Assembly: GCA_963776205.1 (NCBI GenBank)
Contig: CAVZLR010000001.1
Coordinates: forward strand, 744,001 to 808,000
Origin: UBA4459 sp963776205
GTDB taxonomy: Bacteria; Bacteroidota; Bacteroidia; Bacteroidales; F082
Length of the DNA stretch: 64,000 nucleotides
Direction of reading: 5' to 3'
The position numbers and the translations under genes were made by a program. The stretch's first letter is position 1; every line of letters starts with the position of its first letter. Of this stretch, positions 37,169 to 45,531 are shown piece by piece. The notes below the pieces were generated by a model. It searched no databases, was not told the DNA's origin, and saw only the letters and a program-made list of their open reading frames with translations.

Positions 37169-38440
37169 ATGGGTATAATTGACACAGATAAATGGCAGGA
37201 AATATTTTACGCGCTTAAAAAGAATAAGCTACGTACATTCTTTACCGCTTTTGGTGTATTCTGGGGCATCTTTATGTTGATTATCATGCTGGGTTCAGGC
37301 AGGGGATTGAATAATGGCGTTTCGCAAGGCATGGGTGACCTGGCAACCAACTCCATGTTTATGTGGACCCAACAAACGACAGTTCCGTACAAAGGTTTTC
37401 CCAGGGGCAGAAGGTATAATTTCAATAATGATGATACCCGGGCATTGATAGATAATATTCCTGAAATTGAATATATCGCACCCCGCCTGCAAGTGTTTAG
37501 CGCCGGAGAAAATGGGAACAATGTGGTACGAGGTGAACGTACGGCCGCTTTTACAATTCAGGGGGATTATCCTGATTTTAACCTGATTGACCCGGTAAAT
37601 ATCCACCAGGGAAGGTTTATCAATGATTTGGACATTGAACAGAAAAGAAAAAATATAGTGATTGGTACACGGATTTTTGAAGAAATGTTCGATCCTGATG
37701 AGGATCCCATTGGTGAATATCTTAGAATTCAAGGGGTATATTTCAGAGTTGTGGGTGTTTTTTCCTCAAAGAAGAATGACCAGCAGGCAGAGCGAGAAAA
37801 CGCACAAATATTTATGCCTTTTACCACCATGCAGCAAACCTATAATTTTGGTAATATCGTCGGGTGGTATTCCATAACAGCCAAAGAAGGATATTCTGTT
37901 TCGCATGTGCTTGACAAAGCAAAAGATATTATGCGGGAACGGCACTCCATTGCACCAACCGACGAAAGGGCTGTAGGATCTTTTAACCTTGAAGAAGAAT
38001 ACAGAAAAATGACCACCCTGTTTACAGGGATTGATGGCCTGATCTGGATTGTGGGTATTGGGACTTTGCTGGCTGGCGTTATTGGTGTAAGCAATATCAT
38101 GCTGATCGTTGTAAAAGAAAGAACTAAGGAAATTGGCATTCAACGCGCATTGGGAGCAACGCCTTTCAGTATTAAAAGCCAGATAGTTATAGAATCAGTA
38201 TTTCTGACAACAATTGCCGGATATGTGGGGCTTGCGCTGGGTGTTGGCGCGCTGGAACTGATTAACAATTTGTTGATACAAATGAACGCCAGCACAGATA
38301 TGTTCAATAACCCGGAAGTTGATTTTAGCAAAGCTATTTCAGCACTAATTATCCTGATTATTGCAGGCGCAGTTGCCGGTTTGATTCCTGCTCAAAGAGC
38401 AGTTCATATTAAACCAATAGATGCATTAAGAGACGAATAA
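37169..38440 (+). CDS. Second MacB-like ABC transporter permease
   Basis: The 423-residue paralog of the previous gene has the same plan: an N-terminal helix (IDTDKWQEIFYALKKNKLRT), a periplasmic domain and three C-terminal helices. GVSNIMLIVVKERTKEIGIQ and RALGATPFSIKSQIVIES mark the coupling region. The pair probably forms a heterodimer with two copies of the ATPase. Heterodimeric versions of this ABC type are common in Bacteroidota. Substrates are unknown. Next downstream is the periplasmic adaptor. Confidence 0.9.
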   Translation: MGIIDTDKWQEIFYALKKNKLRTFFTAFGVFWGIFMLIIMLGSGRGLNNGVSQGMGDLATNSMFMWTQQTTVPYKGFPRGRRYNFNNDDTRALIDNIPEIEYIAPRLQVFSAGENGNNVVRGERTAAFTIQGDYPDFNLIDPVNIHQGRFINDLDIEQKRKNIVIGTRIFEEMFDPDEDPIGEYLRIQGVYFRVVGVFSSKKNDQQAERENAQIFMPFTTMQQTYNFGNIVGWYSITAKEGYSVSHVLDKAKDIMRERHSIAPTDERAVGSFNLEEEYRKMTTLFTGIDGLIWIVGIGTLLAGVIGVSNIMLIVVKERTKEIGIQRALGATPFSIKSQIVIESVFLTTIAGYVGLALGVGALELINNLLIQMNASTDMFNNPEVDFSKAISALIILIIAGAVAGLIPAQRAVHIKPIDALRDE

Positions 38441-38466
38441 AAAATGAATATTAATATATTGAAGCA

Positions 38467-39546
38467 ATGAAAAAGTTCTTAAAAATACTTGGAATAGTGA
38501 TCATAATAGGTGTATTTGGTTATACCATATATTTCCTTTATCAGAAATCGCAAACGGAACCGATAGTTTATGAAACAGAATCGCCAACGGTTACCAATAT
38601 TATAAAAAAAACAACAGCAACGGGTTCCGTGGTTCCACGCAAAGAAATTGAAATAAAACCCGTTGTTTCGGGTATAATTGAAGAGCTTTATATTGAAGAG
38701 GGCGATAAAGTTAAAAAAGGAGATTTATTGGCGAAAATCAGGATTATACCTAATATGATCAACCTGAACAATGCCAAATCAAGAGTTGAAGTGGCCCAAA
38801 TTAACCTGAAAGATGCTAAAAGAAACTATGAGCGCCAGCTTGGATTGTTTGAAAAGGGTGTTATTGCAAAAGCCGACTATGAATCTTATGAGGTCGTCTA
38901 TCAAAATGCACAGGAAGAACTGGAAACGGCCAAAGAAACACTTCAGCTGATACAGGAAGGACAGATCAAAGATTCGGGCGAACCAACCAATACACTTATC
39001 CAATCTACGATAGACGGAATGGTTTTACATATCCCTGTTGAAATAGGATACCAGGTAATCGAAGCCAACAATTTTAATGCAGGAACTACCATTGCCTCTA
39101 TAGCCGATATGGGTGAAATGATTTTTGAAGGGAATATTGATGAATCGGAAGTAGGAAAGATCAGCGAAGGTATGCCGTTGATCTTAACAATTGGAGCTCT
39201 TGAAGATGTTACTTTTGAGGCCTCCCTTGAACATATTTCACCAAAAGGACAGGAGGTGAACGGCGCCATACAGTTTGAAATAAGGGCAGAGGTATTACTG
39301 CGCGAAGATCATTTTATAAGGGCGGGCTACAGCGCCAATGCTGATATTGTCCTCGACCGCGTTGACAGCGTGCTGAGCATTCCGGAAAGCCTACTGGTAT
39401 TTGAAAAAGATACAGTATATGTTGAAGTTGAAACGGCACCACAGCAATTCGAAAAGAGGTATATCGAAACCGGATTATCAGACGGAATTACCATTGAGGT
39501 TACATCAGGCCTTGATAAGGATGATAAAATCAAAAAGAGAACTTAA
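38467..39546 (+). CDS. HlyD/MacA-type periplasmic adaptor
   Basis: The 359-residue protein has an N-terminal signal-anchor helix (FLKILGIVIIIGVFGYTIYF). A biotinyl-like beta domain (VVPRKEIEIKPVVSGIIEEL, EGDKVKKGDLLAKI), a hairpin coiled coil (~100-165, with LKDAKRNYERQLGLFEKGVI), a second lipoyl half and a beta-barrel domain follow. This is the periplasmic adaptor fold of tripartite efflux pumps. It completes the ABC-permease-adaptor operon (35.2-39.5 kb). The outer-membrane TolC partner is not in the window. Confidence 0.9.
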   Translation: MKKFLKILGIVIIIGVFGYTIYFLYQKSQTEPIVYETESPTVTNIIKKTTATGSVVPRKEIEIKPVVSGIIEELYIEEGDKVKKGDLLAKIRIIPNMINLNNAKSRVEVAQINLKDAKRNYERQLGLFEKGVIAKADYESYEVVYQNAQEELETAKETLQLIQEGQIKDSGEPTNTLIQSTIDGMVLHIPVEIGYQVIEANNFNAGTTIASIADMGEMIFEGNIDESEVGKISEGMPLILTIGALEDVTFEASLEHISPKGQEVNGAIQFEIRAEVLLREDHFIRAGYSANADIVLDRVDSVLSIPESLLVFEKDTVYVEVETAPQQFEKRYIETGLSDGITIEVTSGLDKDDKIKKRT

Positions 39547-39585
39547 ATCCTTATTATTTAAAACCCTGCTTCGGGAATAGATTGT

Positions 39586-39593
39586 TAACTTTG
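39586..39593 (+). promoter_or_regulatory. TAnnTTTG minus-7 box
   Basis: TAACTTTG sits 23 bp before the ATG of the triple TonB-domain gene and just past the stop of the adaptor gene. It suggests that the TonB-domain gene has its own promoter; no clear minus-33 TTG is seen at the right distance. Confidence 0.4.
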
Positions 39594-39615
39594 CCTTCTC
39601 AACTATAAAGTAAAA

Positions 39616-40647
39616 ATGAAGAGACAATTCTTATTCCTGTTGATGGTCATCGTACTATTACCCACTGAATCATTTAGCCAAACAGCTAAAAACGATACGG
39701 TTTATGATTTTGTAACTACCATGCCCGAATACCCCGGAGGACAAAAGGGCATATTATCGCATTTTATGCAAAACATGAGATTTCCCCTCGCCGCTTATTT
39801 AAACGGAGTGTCGGCAACGGCATATGTCAATTTTATTGTTGAAATCGATGGCAGTGTTTCAGATGTAATCGTATTGAAGCCGATAGGTTATGGCTGTGAC
39901 CAGGAAGCCATTAGGTTGGTAAGCCAGATGAAAGGCTGGAAGGCAGGTGAGTTAAACGGAAAAAAGGTGCGTGTACGATCGAACACGCCGATTTATTTTA
40001 GAGAAGAATTATATCCTGAAAGCAGAATTTATACAAATTTAGACACCATGCCCGTATTTCCGGGAGGTGATGTGGAACTGATCTCTTATATCGAAAGAGA
40101 AGTGGTTTATCCTGAATTGGCCAGGAAAGCCAAAATAAATGGGGTTGTTCAGGTAGATTTTGTAGTTGAAAAAGAGGGAAGCGTTTCAAACGTAACGGTG
40201 AATAACAGCCTTGGTTATGGCTGTGACGAAGCTGCGGCAAAAGTTGTTTTAAGAATGCCATTGTGGGAACCAGCCTATTATATAGGCGAACCCGTCAGAA
40301 CCATGATAAGTGTTCCGGTAACTTTTAAATCCTCGTATGAAATTGTTGAAACAATGCCGGAATTTCCGGGTGGCAGAAATGCGATGTATGATTTTATTAG
40401 ACAAAACCAGGCATATCCCGAAGAGGCTTTGAAAAATAAAACGGAAGGACAGGTAATAGTTAGTTTATTGATTGCCGCAGACGGAAGCCTCTCAAATATT
40501 GAATTGGCAAAGGGTATTGGAAGCGGTTGCGATGAAGAAGCTCTTAGGGTAGTCAGCATTATGCCTGCTTGGAGACCCGGATTGCATTTTGGCAAACCTG
40601 TTGCTGTTAAATATAACGTGGCTGTGGGATTCAAGCTGCCCGAATAA
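39616..40647 (+). CDS. Secreted protein with three tandem TonB C-terminal domains
   Basis: The 343-residue protein has a signal peptide (RQFLFLLMVIVLLPTESFSQ) and then three repeats of about 105 residues. Repeat 1 starts TMPEYPGGQKGI, repeat 2 TMPVFPGGDVEL and repeat 3 TMPEFPGGRNAM. Each has the beta-alpha TonB CTD core with GYGCDQEA-, GYGCDEAA- or GSGCDEEA-type segments and a final W-x-P/A-G-x-x-x-G-K motif. No transmembrane anchor or Pro-rich spacer is present, so it is not a canonical energy transducer. It may bind TonB-dependent receptors or BlaR-like partners in the periplasm. The role is inferred from domain type only. Confidence 0.85.
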   Translation: MKRQFLFLLMVIVLLPTESFSQTAKNDTVYDFVTTMPEYPGGQKGILSHFMQNMRFPLAAYLNGVSATAYVNFIVEIDGSVSDVIVLKPIGYGCDQEAIRLVSQMKGWKAGELNGKKVRVRSNTPIYFREELYPESRIYTNLDTMPVFPGGDVELISYIEREVVYPELARKAKINGVVQVDFVVEKEGSVSNVTVNNSLGYGCDEAAAKVVLRMPLWEPAYYIGEPVRTMISVPVTFKSSYEIVETMPEFPGGRNAMYDFIRQNQAYPEEALKNKTEGQVIVSLLIAADGSLSNIELAKGIGSGCDEEALRVVSIMPAWRPGLHFGKPVAVKYNVAVGFKLPE

Positions 40648-40722
40648 AATACTTTTCGCTGAATTTGGAATAAAAACAGTACTGAAGTACCTTTATGCAC
40701 ATATTTATTTGAATTCTTAAAC

Positions 40723-42105
40723 ATGGTTCCCCTTAAAAATTATTCACGAAGAGGATTTCTAAGCACCATTGGTACAGGATTGGCAGGCCTTTACGCTACC
40801 ACATCCGGATTACTGAACCCCCTTCAAATCCTTGGAAATAATTCGGGACTTGACTATTCAGCTCAGGTGGCCGCGACTTTAACTGATACGTATGATCAGA
40901 CCCTTGTAAAAAACAGGGTAGAACATTTGTTTGAATCAATAGGTGGAATAAATGACATTATTAGTCCGGGCGATAAAGTAGCTATTAAAATCAACCTGAC
41001 AGGAGGGTCTGATACGGTAGGTCATGAAAATTTACAAGGGGTTGATATCAGGGAAGCGGTGTGGACACATCCGGCCGTTTTACAAGCCGTTGGAGAATTA
41101 CTAATTGACAGTGGTATAAACGGGAATGACATTTACATTGTGGAAGCCATCTGGGATATGTATTCATATACTGGTTTTGGATATCAGGATGTGCAAAATT
41201 ATCTGGGAGCGCAATTTGTGAATTTGAATGAACCGGCACCTTATGCCGATTTTATGAATGTAAATACCGGATCCAATTACTTTTTTTATGATCATTTCAT
41301 TTTCAATCGAATTTTAGATGAGGTAGATGCATTTATTTCCATTCCTAAAATGAAACACCATTATGATGCGGCACTCACCCACGGAATGAAAAACCTGGTA
41401 GGGATCTCTCCACTTGATCATTATATGATGCCGGACCAGCAAGGGTGGCGCTCCAAGCTACATTTTGAGGGTGGCGAAGTGGGCGTTCACTTACCCCGGG
41501 CCATATGTGACCTTAACATGGCGCGACCAGTAAATTTGGTTGTAAATGATGGTATTAAAAATGCAGTTGGAGGCGAAGGTCCCTGGAATCCAACATTTCA
41601 ACCGGCAGAATACGGTTTATTACTGGCCGGAAAAGACCCTGTTGCAACCGACTCAATAGCCGCTTATGTTATGGGAATCAACCCCGAATCAGTTGAAATA
41701 CAAAGGCCGAGCGGACTATACGCTGACAATCAATTATATCTTGCCAAACAAAAAGGACTGGGAACCAACCTGATGTCTGAAATTGAACTGGTGGGGGATG
41801 GCGCCGGAGCAATAGTTGGGACTAATGAATACCAGGCTATTAATACACTGAAATTATTACCAAATTATCCCAATCCATTTGTAATTTCCACCACCATTCC
41901 TTTCTATCTGCCTAAAGAAGGGATGGTAAATATTACCATCATCAACTCAACCGGCAGGGAAATCAAAACACTTACCAACAAGGTAATGCCTGCAGGTCAG
42001 CACGAAATAACCTGGAATGCAGGAAGAATGGGTGGCGGTATGTATTATTGCAGGATTAATTATAATGGCAGTACCCAATCAAGAGCATTGGTGTTACAGA
42101 GATAG
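40723..42105 (+). CDS. DUF362 protein with Tat signal and T9SS sorting domain
   Basis: The 460-residue protein begins KNYSRRGFLSTIGTGLAGLY, a twin-arginine signal. The body is DUF362-like, with KVAIKINLTGGSD and VEAIWDMYSYTGFG near residue 145. ISIPKMKHHYDAALTHGMKN is near 207, and VNDGIKNAVGGEGPWNP is near 270. The final 75 residues (LLPNYPNPFVISTTIPFYLP ... AGQHEITWNAGRMGGGMYY) are a type-A T9SS C-terminal domain. A DUF362 domain is often found in proteins linked to iron-sulfur chemistry, but no cluster Cys motif is seen here. Tat export would deliver a folded protein, then T9SS would move it across the outer membrane. Confidence 0.85.
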   Translation: MVPLKNYSRRGFLSTIGTGLAGLYATTSGLLNPLQILGNNSGLDYSAQVAATLTDTYDQTLVKNRVEHLFESIGGINDIISPGDKVAIKINLTGGSDTVGHENLQGVDIREAVWTHPAVLQAVGELLIDSGINGNDIYIVEAIWDMYSYTGFGYQDVQNYLGAQFVNLNEPAPYADFMNVNTGSNYFFYDHFIFNRILDEVDAFISIPKMKHHYDAALTHGMKNLVGISPLDHYMMPDQQGWRSKLHFEGGEVGVHLPRAICDLNMARPVNLVVNDGIKNAVGGEGPWNPTFQPAEYGLLLAGKDPVATDSIAAYVMGINPESVEIQRPSGLYADNQLYLAKQKGLGTNLMSEIELVGDGAGAIVGTNEYQAINTLKLLPNYPNPFVISTTIPFYLPKEGMVNITIINSTGREIKTLTNKVMPAGQHEITWNAGRMGGGMYYCRINYNGSTQSRALVLQR

Positions 42106-42214
42106 TTTTTTCATTTTTACCATTGTTTTACATTGAAAAAATTTAAGTTTGCTAAAAAAGATACTTTATCTATTTTTAACTGTTAATTCATAAATATTAT
42201 ACGTTTAGCAACTG

Positions 42215-43624
42215 ATGAAAAACACCTATTTTAATTTGATTGAGCAGAGTTTTTATTTTCCTCAGGAAGGTTTTGATCTGCAAGGGGGTTATCTAACTTT
42301 TCACGGAGTTTCACTCAAATATTTAATCAATAAGTACGGTACTCCTTTCCGGTTGATGTATCTTCCCAAAATAGGTGACCAGATAAAAAAGGCCCGTAAC
42401 CTGTTCAACAGGGCTATAAAGGCAACGGGCTATAAAGGAAAATACCACTATTGTTATTGTACCAAATGTTGTCACTTTCATCATGTGGTAAGTGCGGCGC
42501 TTAAGCTAAATGTAGATATTGAAACCTCCTCGGCATTTGATATCGACCTGATTTTAAAATTGTACCAAAAAGAAGAACTGGATAAAGAGATTTCCATCAT
42601 CCACAACGGTTACAAAACCGATGAGTATTTGAAAAAGATACTGAACCTTCAGGACCAGGGATTTGTAAATTCCATCATTATTCTCGACAATCCTTACGAA
42701 TTGGATAAGATACTGAAGAAATCAGGCGATAAGAAGTTGAAAGTAGGGATCAGAATGGCGGTGGATGAAGAATCACAATCATCTTATTATACATCCAGGC
42801 TGGGTATACCACAATCAGAAATTCTGGATTATTTTAAAAAGAAGATCCGAGGAAAAAAGAACGTGGAATTAAAAATGCTTCATTTCTTTGTCGATTCCGG
42901 TATTAAAGACACGCTTTATTACTGGCGCGAATTTCAAAAAGCGATGAAACAATACATTGAACTCAAAAAAATATGTCCCGAATTGGACTCCCTGAATCTT
43001 GGGGGAGGCTTCCCGATTCGCAGTCACCTGGGTTTCGAATATGATTATGAGTACATGATCCGTGAGATCATCAAAAATATCAAGGAAGCCTGTAACAAAG
43101 AAGGCGTTGAAGAACCACATATCTATACTGAATTTGGGAAATATACCGTGGGTGAAAGTGGCGCCATCATTTTTTCAGTGATCGAACAAAAACAGCAAAA
43201 TGATAAAGAGCTGTGGTATATTGTTGACAATAGCCTGATGAATACCATTCCGGATGCCTGGTCGCTTTTTGAAAAGTTTATTCTGCTACCGGTAAATAAA
43301 TGGGATAATGAGTATACCAGAGTGAGTATCGGCGGTATCAGTTGCGACCGTTCAGATTATTACAATTCTGAAGACATGAACCAGGAAATTTTGCTGCCCG
43401 GTTACAACCGTAGCGATAAAGAACCGTTATACCTGGGGTTTTTCCATACCGGCGCATACCAGGATTCTATCAGTGGATATGGTGGTATCAAACACTGCCT
43501 GATCCCGGCACCTAAACATGTGATCATCGACCGGGATGAAACAGGAAACTTTAAAGATTATGTATATCGGAACGAACAAACAGTGGATGATATGCTAAAC
43601 ATTTTAGGATACATAAACGAATGA
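42215..43624 (+). CDS. Arginine decarboxylase (alanine-racemase fold, PLP)
   Basis: The 469-residue protein resembles group IV decarboxylases. Its N-terminal TIM barrel has YHYCYCTKCCHFHHVVSAAL near residue 75, in which the Lys after Thr is the probable PLP Lys. It has SLNLGGGFPIRSHLGFEYDY near 265 (phosphate-binding GGGFP) and PHIYTEFGKYTVGESGAIIF near 308. The C-terminal beta domain holds ISCDRSDYY, with the Cys-x-x-x-x-x-Y-like acidic site. It would convert arginine to agmatine. The gene's last codon overlaps the start of the agmatinase gene (ATGA), which supports arginine as substrate. Meso-DAP or carboxynorspermidine decarboxylase is a less likely alternative. Confidence 0.82.
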   Translation: MKNTYFNLIEQSFYFPQEGFDLQGGYLTFHGVSLKYLINKYGTPFRLMYLPKIGDQIKKARNLFNRAIKATGYKGKYHYCYCTKCCHFHHVVSAALKLNVDIETSSAFDIDLILKLYQKEELDKEISIIHNGYKTDEYLKKILNLQDQGFVNSIIILDNPYELDKILKKSGDKKLKVGIRMAVDEESQSSYYTSRLGIPQSEILDYFKKKIRGKKNVELKMLHFFVDSGIKDTLYYWREFQKAMKQYIELKKICPELDSLNLGGGFPIRSHLGFEYDYEYMIREIIKNIKEACNKEGVEEPHIYTEFGKYTVGESGAIIFSVIEQKQQNDKELWYIVDNSLMNTIPDAWSLFEKFILLPVNKWDNEYTRVSIGGISCDRSDYYNSEDMNQEILLPGYNRSDKEPLYLGFFHTGAYQDSISGYGGIKHCLIPAPKHVIIDRDETGNFKDYVYRNEQTVDDMLNILGYINE

Positions 43625-44475
43625 TGAGAATTTTTGGGGGGATAGATACAGAACGTGCTACTTTTGAAAAAGCAGCCGTATTGCTACAGTCAGTACCATT
43701 TGACGGAACAAGTACCTGGGGAAAAGGTGCCGATAAAGGTTTTGACGCTTTTATGGACGCCACCGACAATATGGAATTATACGATATTGAAACGGACAGC
43801 GAAGTGTATGAAAGAGGGGTTTGGGTGTTACCCGAGGTGAATGGCAAATCTGCCGAAGATATGTTCAGGAATGTATATGGTAAAGCCAGAGAATTGCTGA
43901 AAACAGATAAATTTCTCACCTTTTTCGGCGGCGAACACTCCATCAGTATTGGCGTTATCAAAGCATATTATGAAGCTTTTCCAAATATTACCATTTTACA
44001 ACTGGATGCACATGCCGATCTCAGGCCCGAATATATGGGAACACCTTACAATCATGCCTGCGCACTTTATGACGCATCTAAAAACACCAATTTGATTCAG
44101 GTAGGTATTCGGAGCATGGATCAACCTGAAATGGAACACCTGGATAAAAACAAGTGTTTCTTTATGCAGGATATATATGATGACTATGATTGGATGGATC
44201 GTTCTATTGAATTAATGGGAGATCAGGTGTATATTACGCTAGACCTGGATGTATTCGATCCTTCCATCTTGCCTGGAACCGGAACACCGGAGCCCGGAGG
44301 AATGCAATGGTACACAATGATTGCCTATTTAAAAAAGGTATTTGAAAAGAAAGAAGTGCTGGGGTTTGATATCGTTGAACTGGCCCCTATTGAAGGATTG
44401 CCGGCATCTGAGTTTCTTGTATCAAAGCTCTATTACAAAATGTTAAGTTATAAATTTGAGCATCATGGAAAATAA
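43621..44475 (+). CDS. speB: Agmatinase (ureohydrolase family)
   Basis: The 284-residue protein has the ureohydrolase metal motifs. GGEHSIS is near residue 102, LDAHADLR (the D-x-H-x-D box) near 126 and TLDLDVFDPS near 205 (D-x-D). HAC in TPYNHACALYDA is close behind the second motif. It hydrolyses agmatine to putrescine and urea using two Mn ions, and its overlap with an arginine decarboxylase gene makes agmatinase more likely than arginase. It is followed 20 bp later by a deoxyhypusine-synthase-like gene. Confidence 0.88.
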   Translation: MMRIFGGIDTERATFEKAAVLLQSVPFDGTSTWGKGADKGFDAFMDATDNMELYDIETDSEVYERGVWVLPEVNGKSAEDMFRNVYGKARELLKTDKFLTFFGGEHSISIGVIKAYYEAFPNITILQLDAHADLRPEYMGTPYNHACALYDASKNTNLIQVGIRSMDQPEMEHLDKNKCFFMQDIYDDYDWMDRSIELMGDQVYITLDLDVFDPSILPGTGTPEPGGMQWYTMIAYLKKVFEKKEVLGFDIVELAPIEGLPASEFLVSKLYYKMLSYKFEHHGK

Positions 44476-44495
44476 AGGACCGGTAACACAATTTC

Positions 44496-45443
44496 ATGCT
44501 GGAGCATTACAAACATTTTAATGCAGCCACCATTATCGATGCAGCCAAAGCTTACGAGGAGCAATTAAAGTCGGGAAATAAGATGATGATTACCCTGGCA
44601 GGCGCCATGAGTACGGCAGAACTGGGGAAATCGCTGGCAGAAATGATCCGGCAGGATAAAGTACACATCATCACATGTACCGGCGCTAACCTGGAAGAAG
44701 ATGTTTTCAACCTGGTGGCTCATAATTACTATAAACGGGTGCCGCATTACCGCGATCTGTCACCTGCCGATGAAACAGAGTTGCTGAAGCATCATTTTAA
44801 CCGCGTTACCGATACCTGTATTCCTGAAGAAGAAGCCATGCGACGAATTGAGCACCATTTGGTGCGGCAATGGAAAAAAGCAGCAGACGAAAACAAAAGA
44901 TACCTTCCACACGAGTATTTCTACCAGATATTGCTCGACAAGGCGAATAAGCTGGAACATCAGATTGACCCCAAAAATTCATGGTTAATGGCTGCGGCCG
45001 AAAAAAATCTTCCGGTAATTGTGCCAGGCTGGGAAGATTCCACCTGTGGCAATTTTTTCGCAGCCCATTGCATCGAAGGTATGTTTCCGCCTTCCATCAC
45101 AAAATCAGGTATTGAATATATGATGTTGCTGGCTGATTGGTACCAGAAAAACAGCTTAAAAAACGGGATCGGCTTTTTCCAGATTGGTGGTGGTATTGCC
45201 GGCGATTTCCCGATTTGTGTGGTTCCGATGTTGCACCAGGATCTGGGCTTGTCCAAAATCCCAACCTGGTCTTATTTTTGCCAGATCAGCGACTCAACCA
45301 CCAGTTACGGTTCCTATTCAGGTGCCGTTCCAAATGAAAAAATAACCTGGGGAAAACTGGAAGAAGATACACCGAAATTTATCATCGAATCAGACGCCAC
45401 GATTGTAGCTCCGCTGATTTTTGCTTATCTGCTGGGCTGGTAA
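44496..45443 (+). CDS. Deoxyhypusine synthase family protein
   Basis: The 315-residue protein is a member of the DHS-like group. It shows MITLAGAMSTAELGKSLAEM (NAD-binding start) near residue 30, HIITCTGANLEEDVFNLVAH near 76, and FFQIGGGIAGDFPICVVPM near 228. TSYGSYSGAVPNEKITWGKL near 273 ends in a Lys matching the catalytic Lys of eukaryotic DHS (W-G-K). Bacteria have no eIF5A, so this group is thought to make polyamines, for example homospermidine or N1-aminopropylagmatine, by NAD-linked aminobutyl transfer. It is part of the arginine decarboxylase-agmatinase operon, which would supply putrescine or agmatine. Confidence 0.85.
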   Translation: MLEHYKHFNAATIIDAAKAYEEQLKSGNKMMITLAGAMSTAELGKSLAEMIRQDKVHIITCTGANLEEDVFNLVAHNYYKRVPHYRDLSPADETELLKHHFNRVTDTCIPEEEAMRRIEHHLVRQWKKAADENKRYLPHEYFYQILLDKANKLEHQIDPKNSWLMAAAEKNLPVIVPGWEDSTCGNFFAAHCIEGMFPPSITKSGIEYMMLLADWYQKNSLKNGIGFFQIGGGIAGDFPICVVPMLHQDLGLSKIPTWSYFCQISDSTTSYGSYSGAVPNEKITWGKLEEDTPKFIIESDATIVAPLIFAYLLGW

Positions 45444-45493
45444 TAATCGGTCTTTATTTATCTTAAATGCTATTTGTACAGCATGATTATTCG

Positions 45494-45501
45494 TAATTTT
45501 G
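45494..45501 (+). promoter_or_regulatory. Bacteroidota promoter (TTG plus TAnnTTTG)
   Basis: TAATTTTG matches the minus-7 consensus and lies 31 bp before the ATG of the M49-like gene. A TTG lies at 45474-45476, 17 bp upstream, within the usual spacing of the Bacteroidota vegetative promoter. Confidence 0.55.
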
Positions 45502-45531
45502 TACACGTAAAACCAATTAAACCAATGTAAT

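Noticed and set aside
36000..38440. The two MacB-like permeases as a recent duplication
   Set aside because: They share plan and motifs but differ widely along the periplasmic domain, so they are old paralogs forming a heterodimer.
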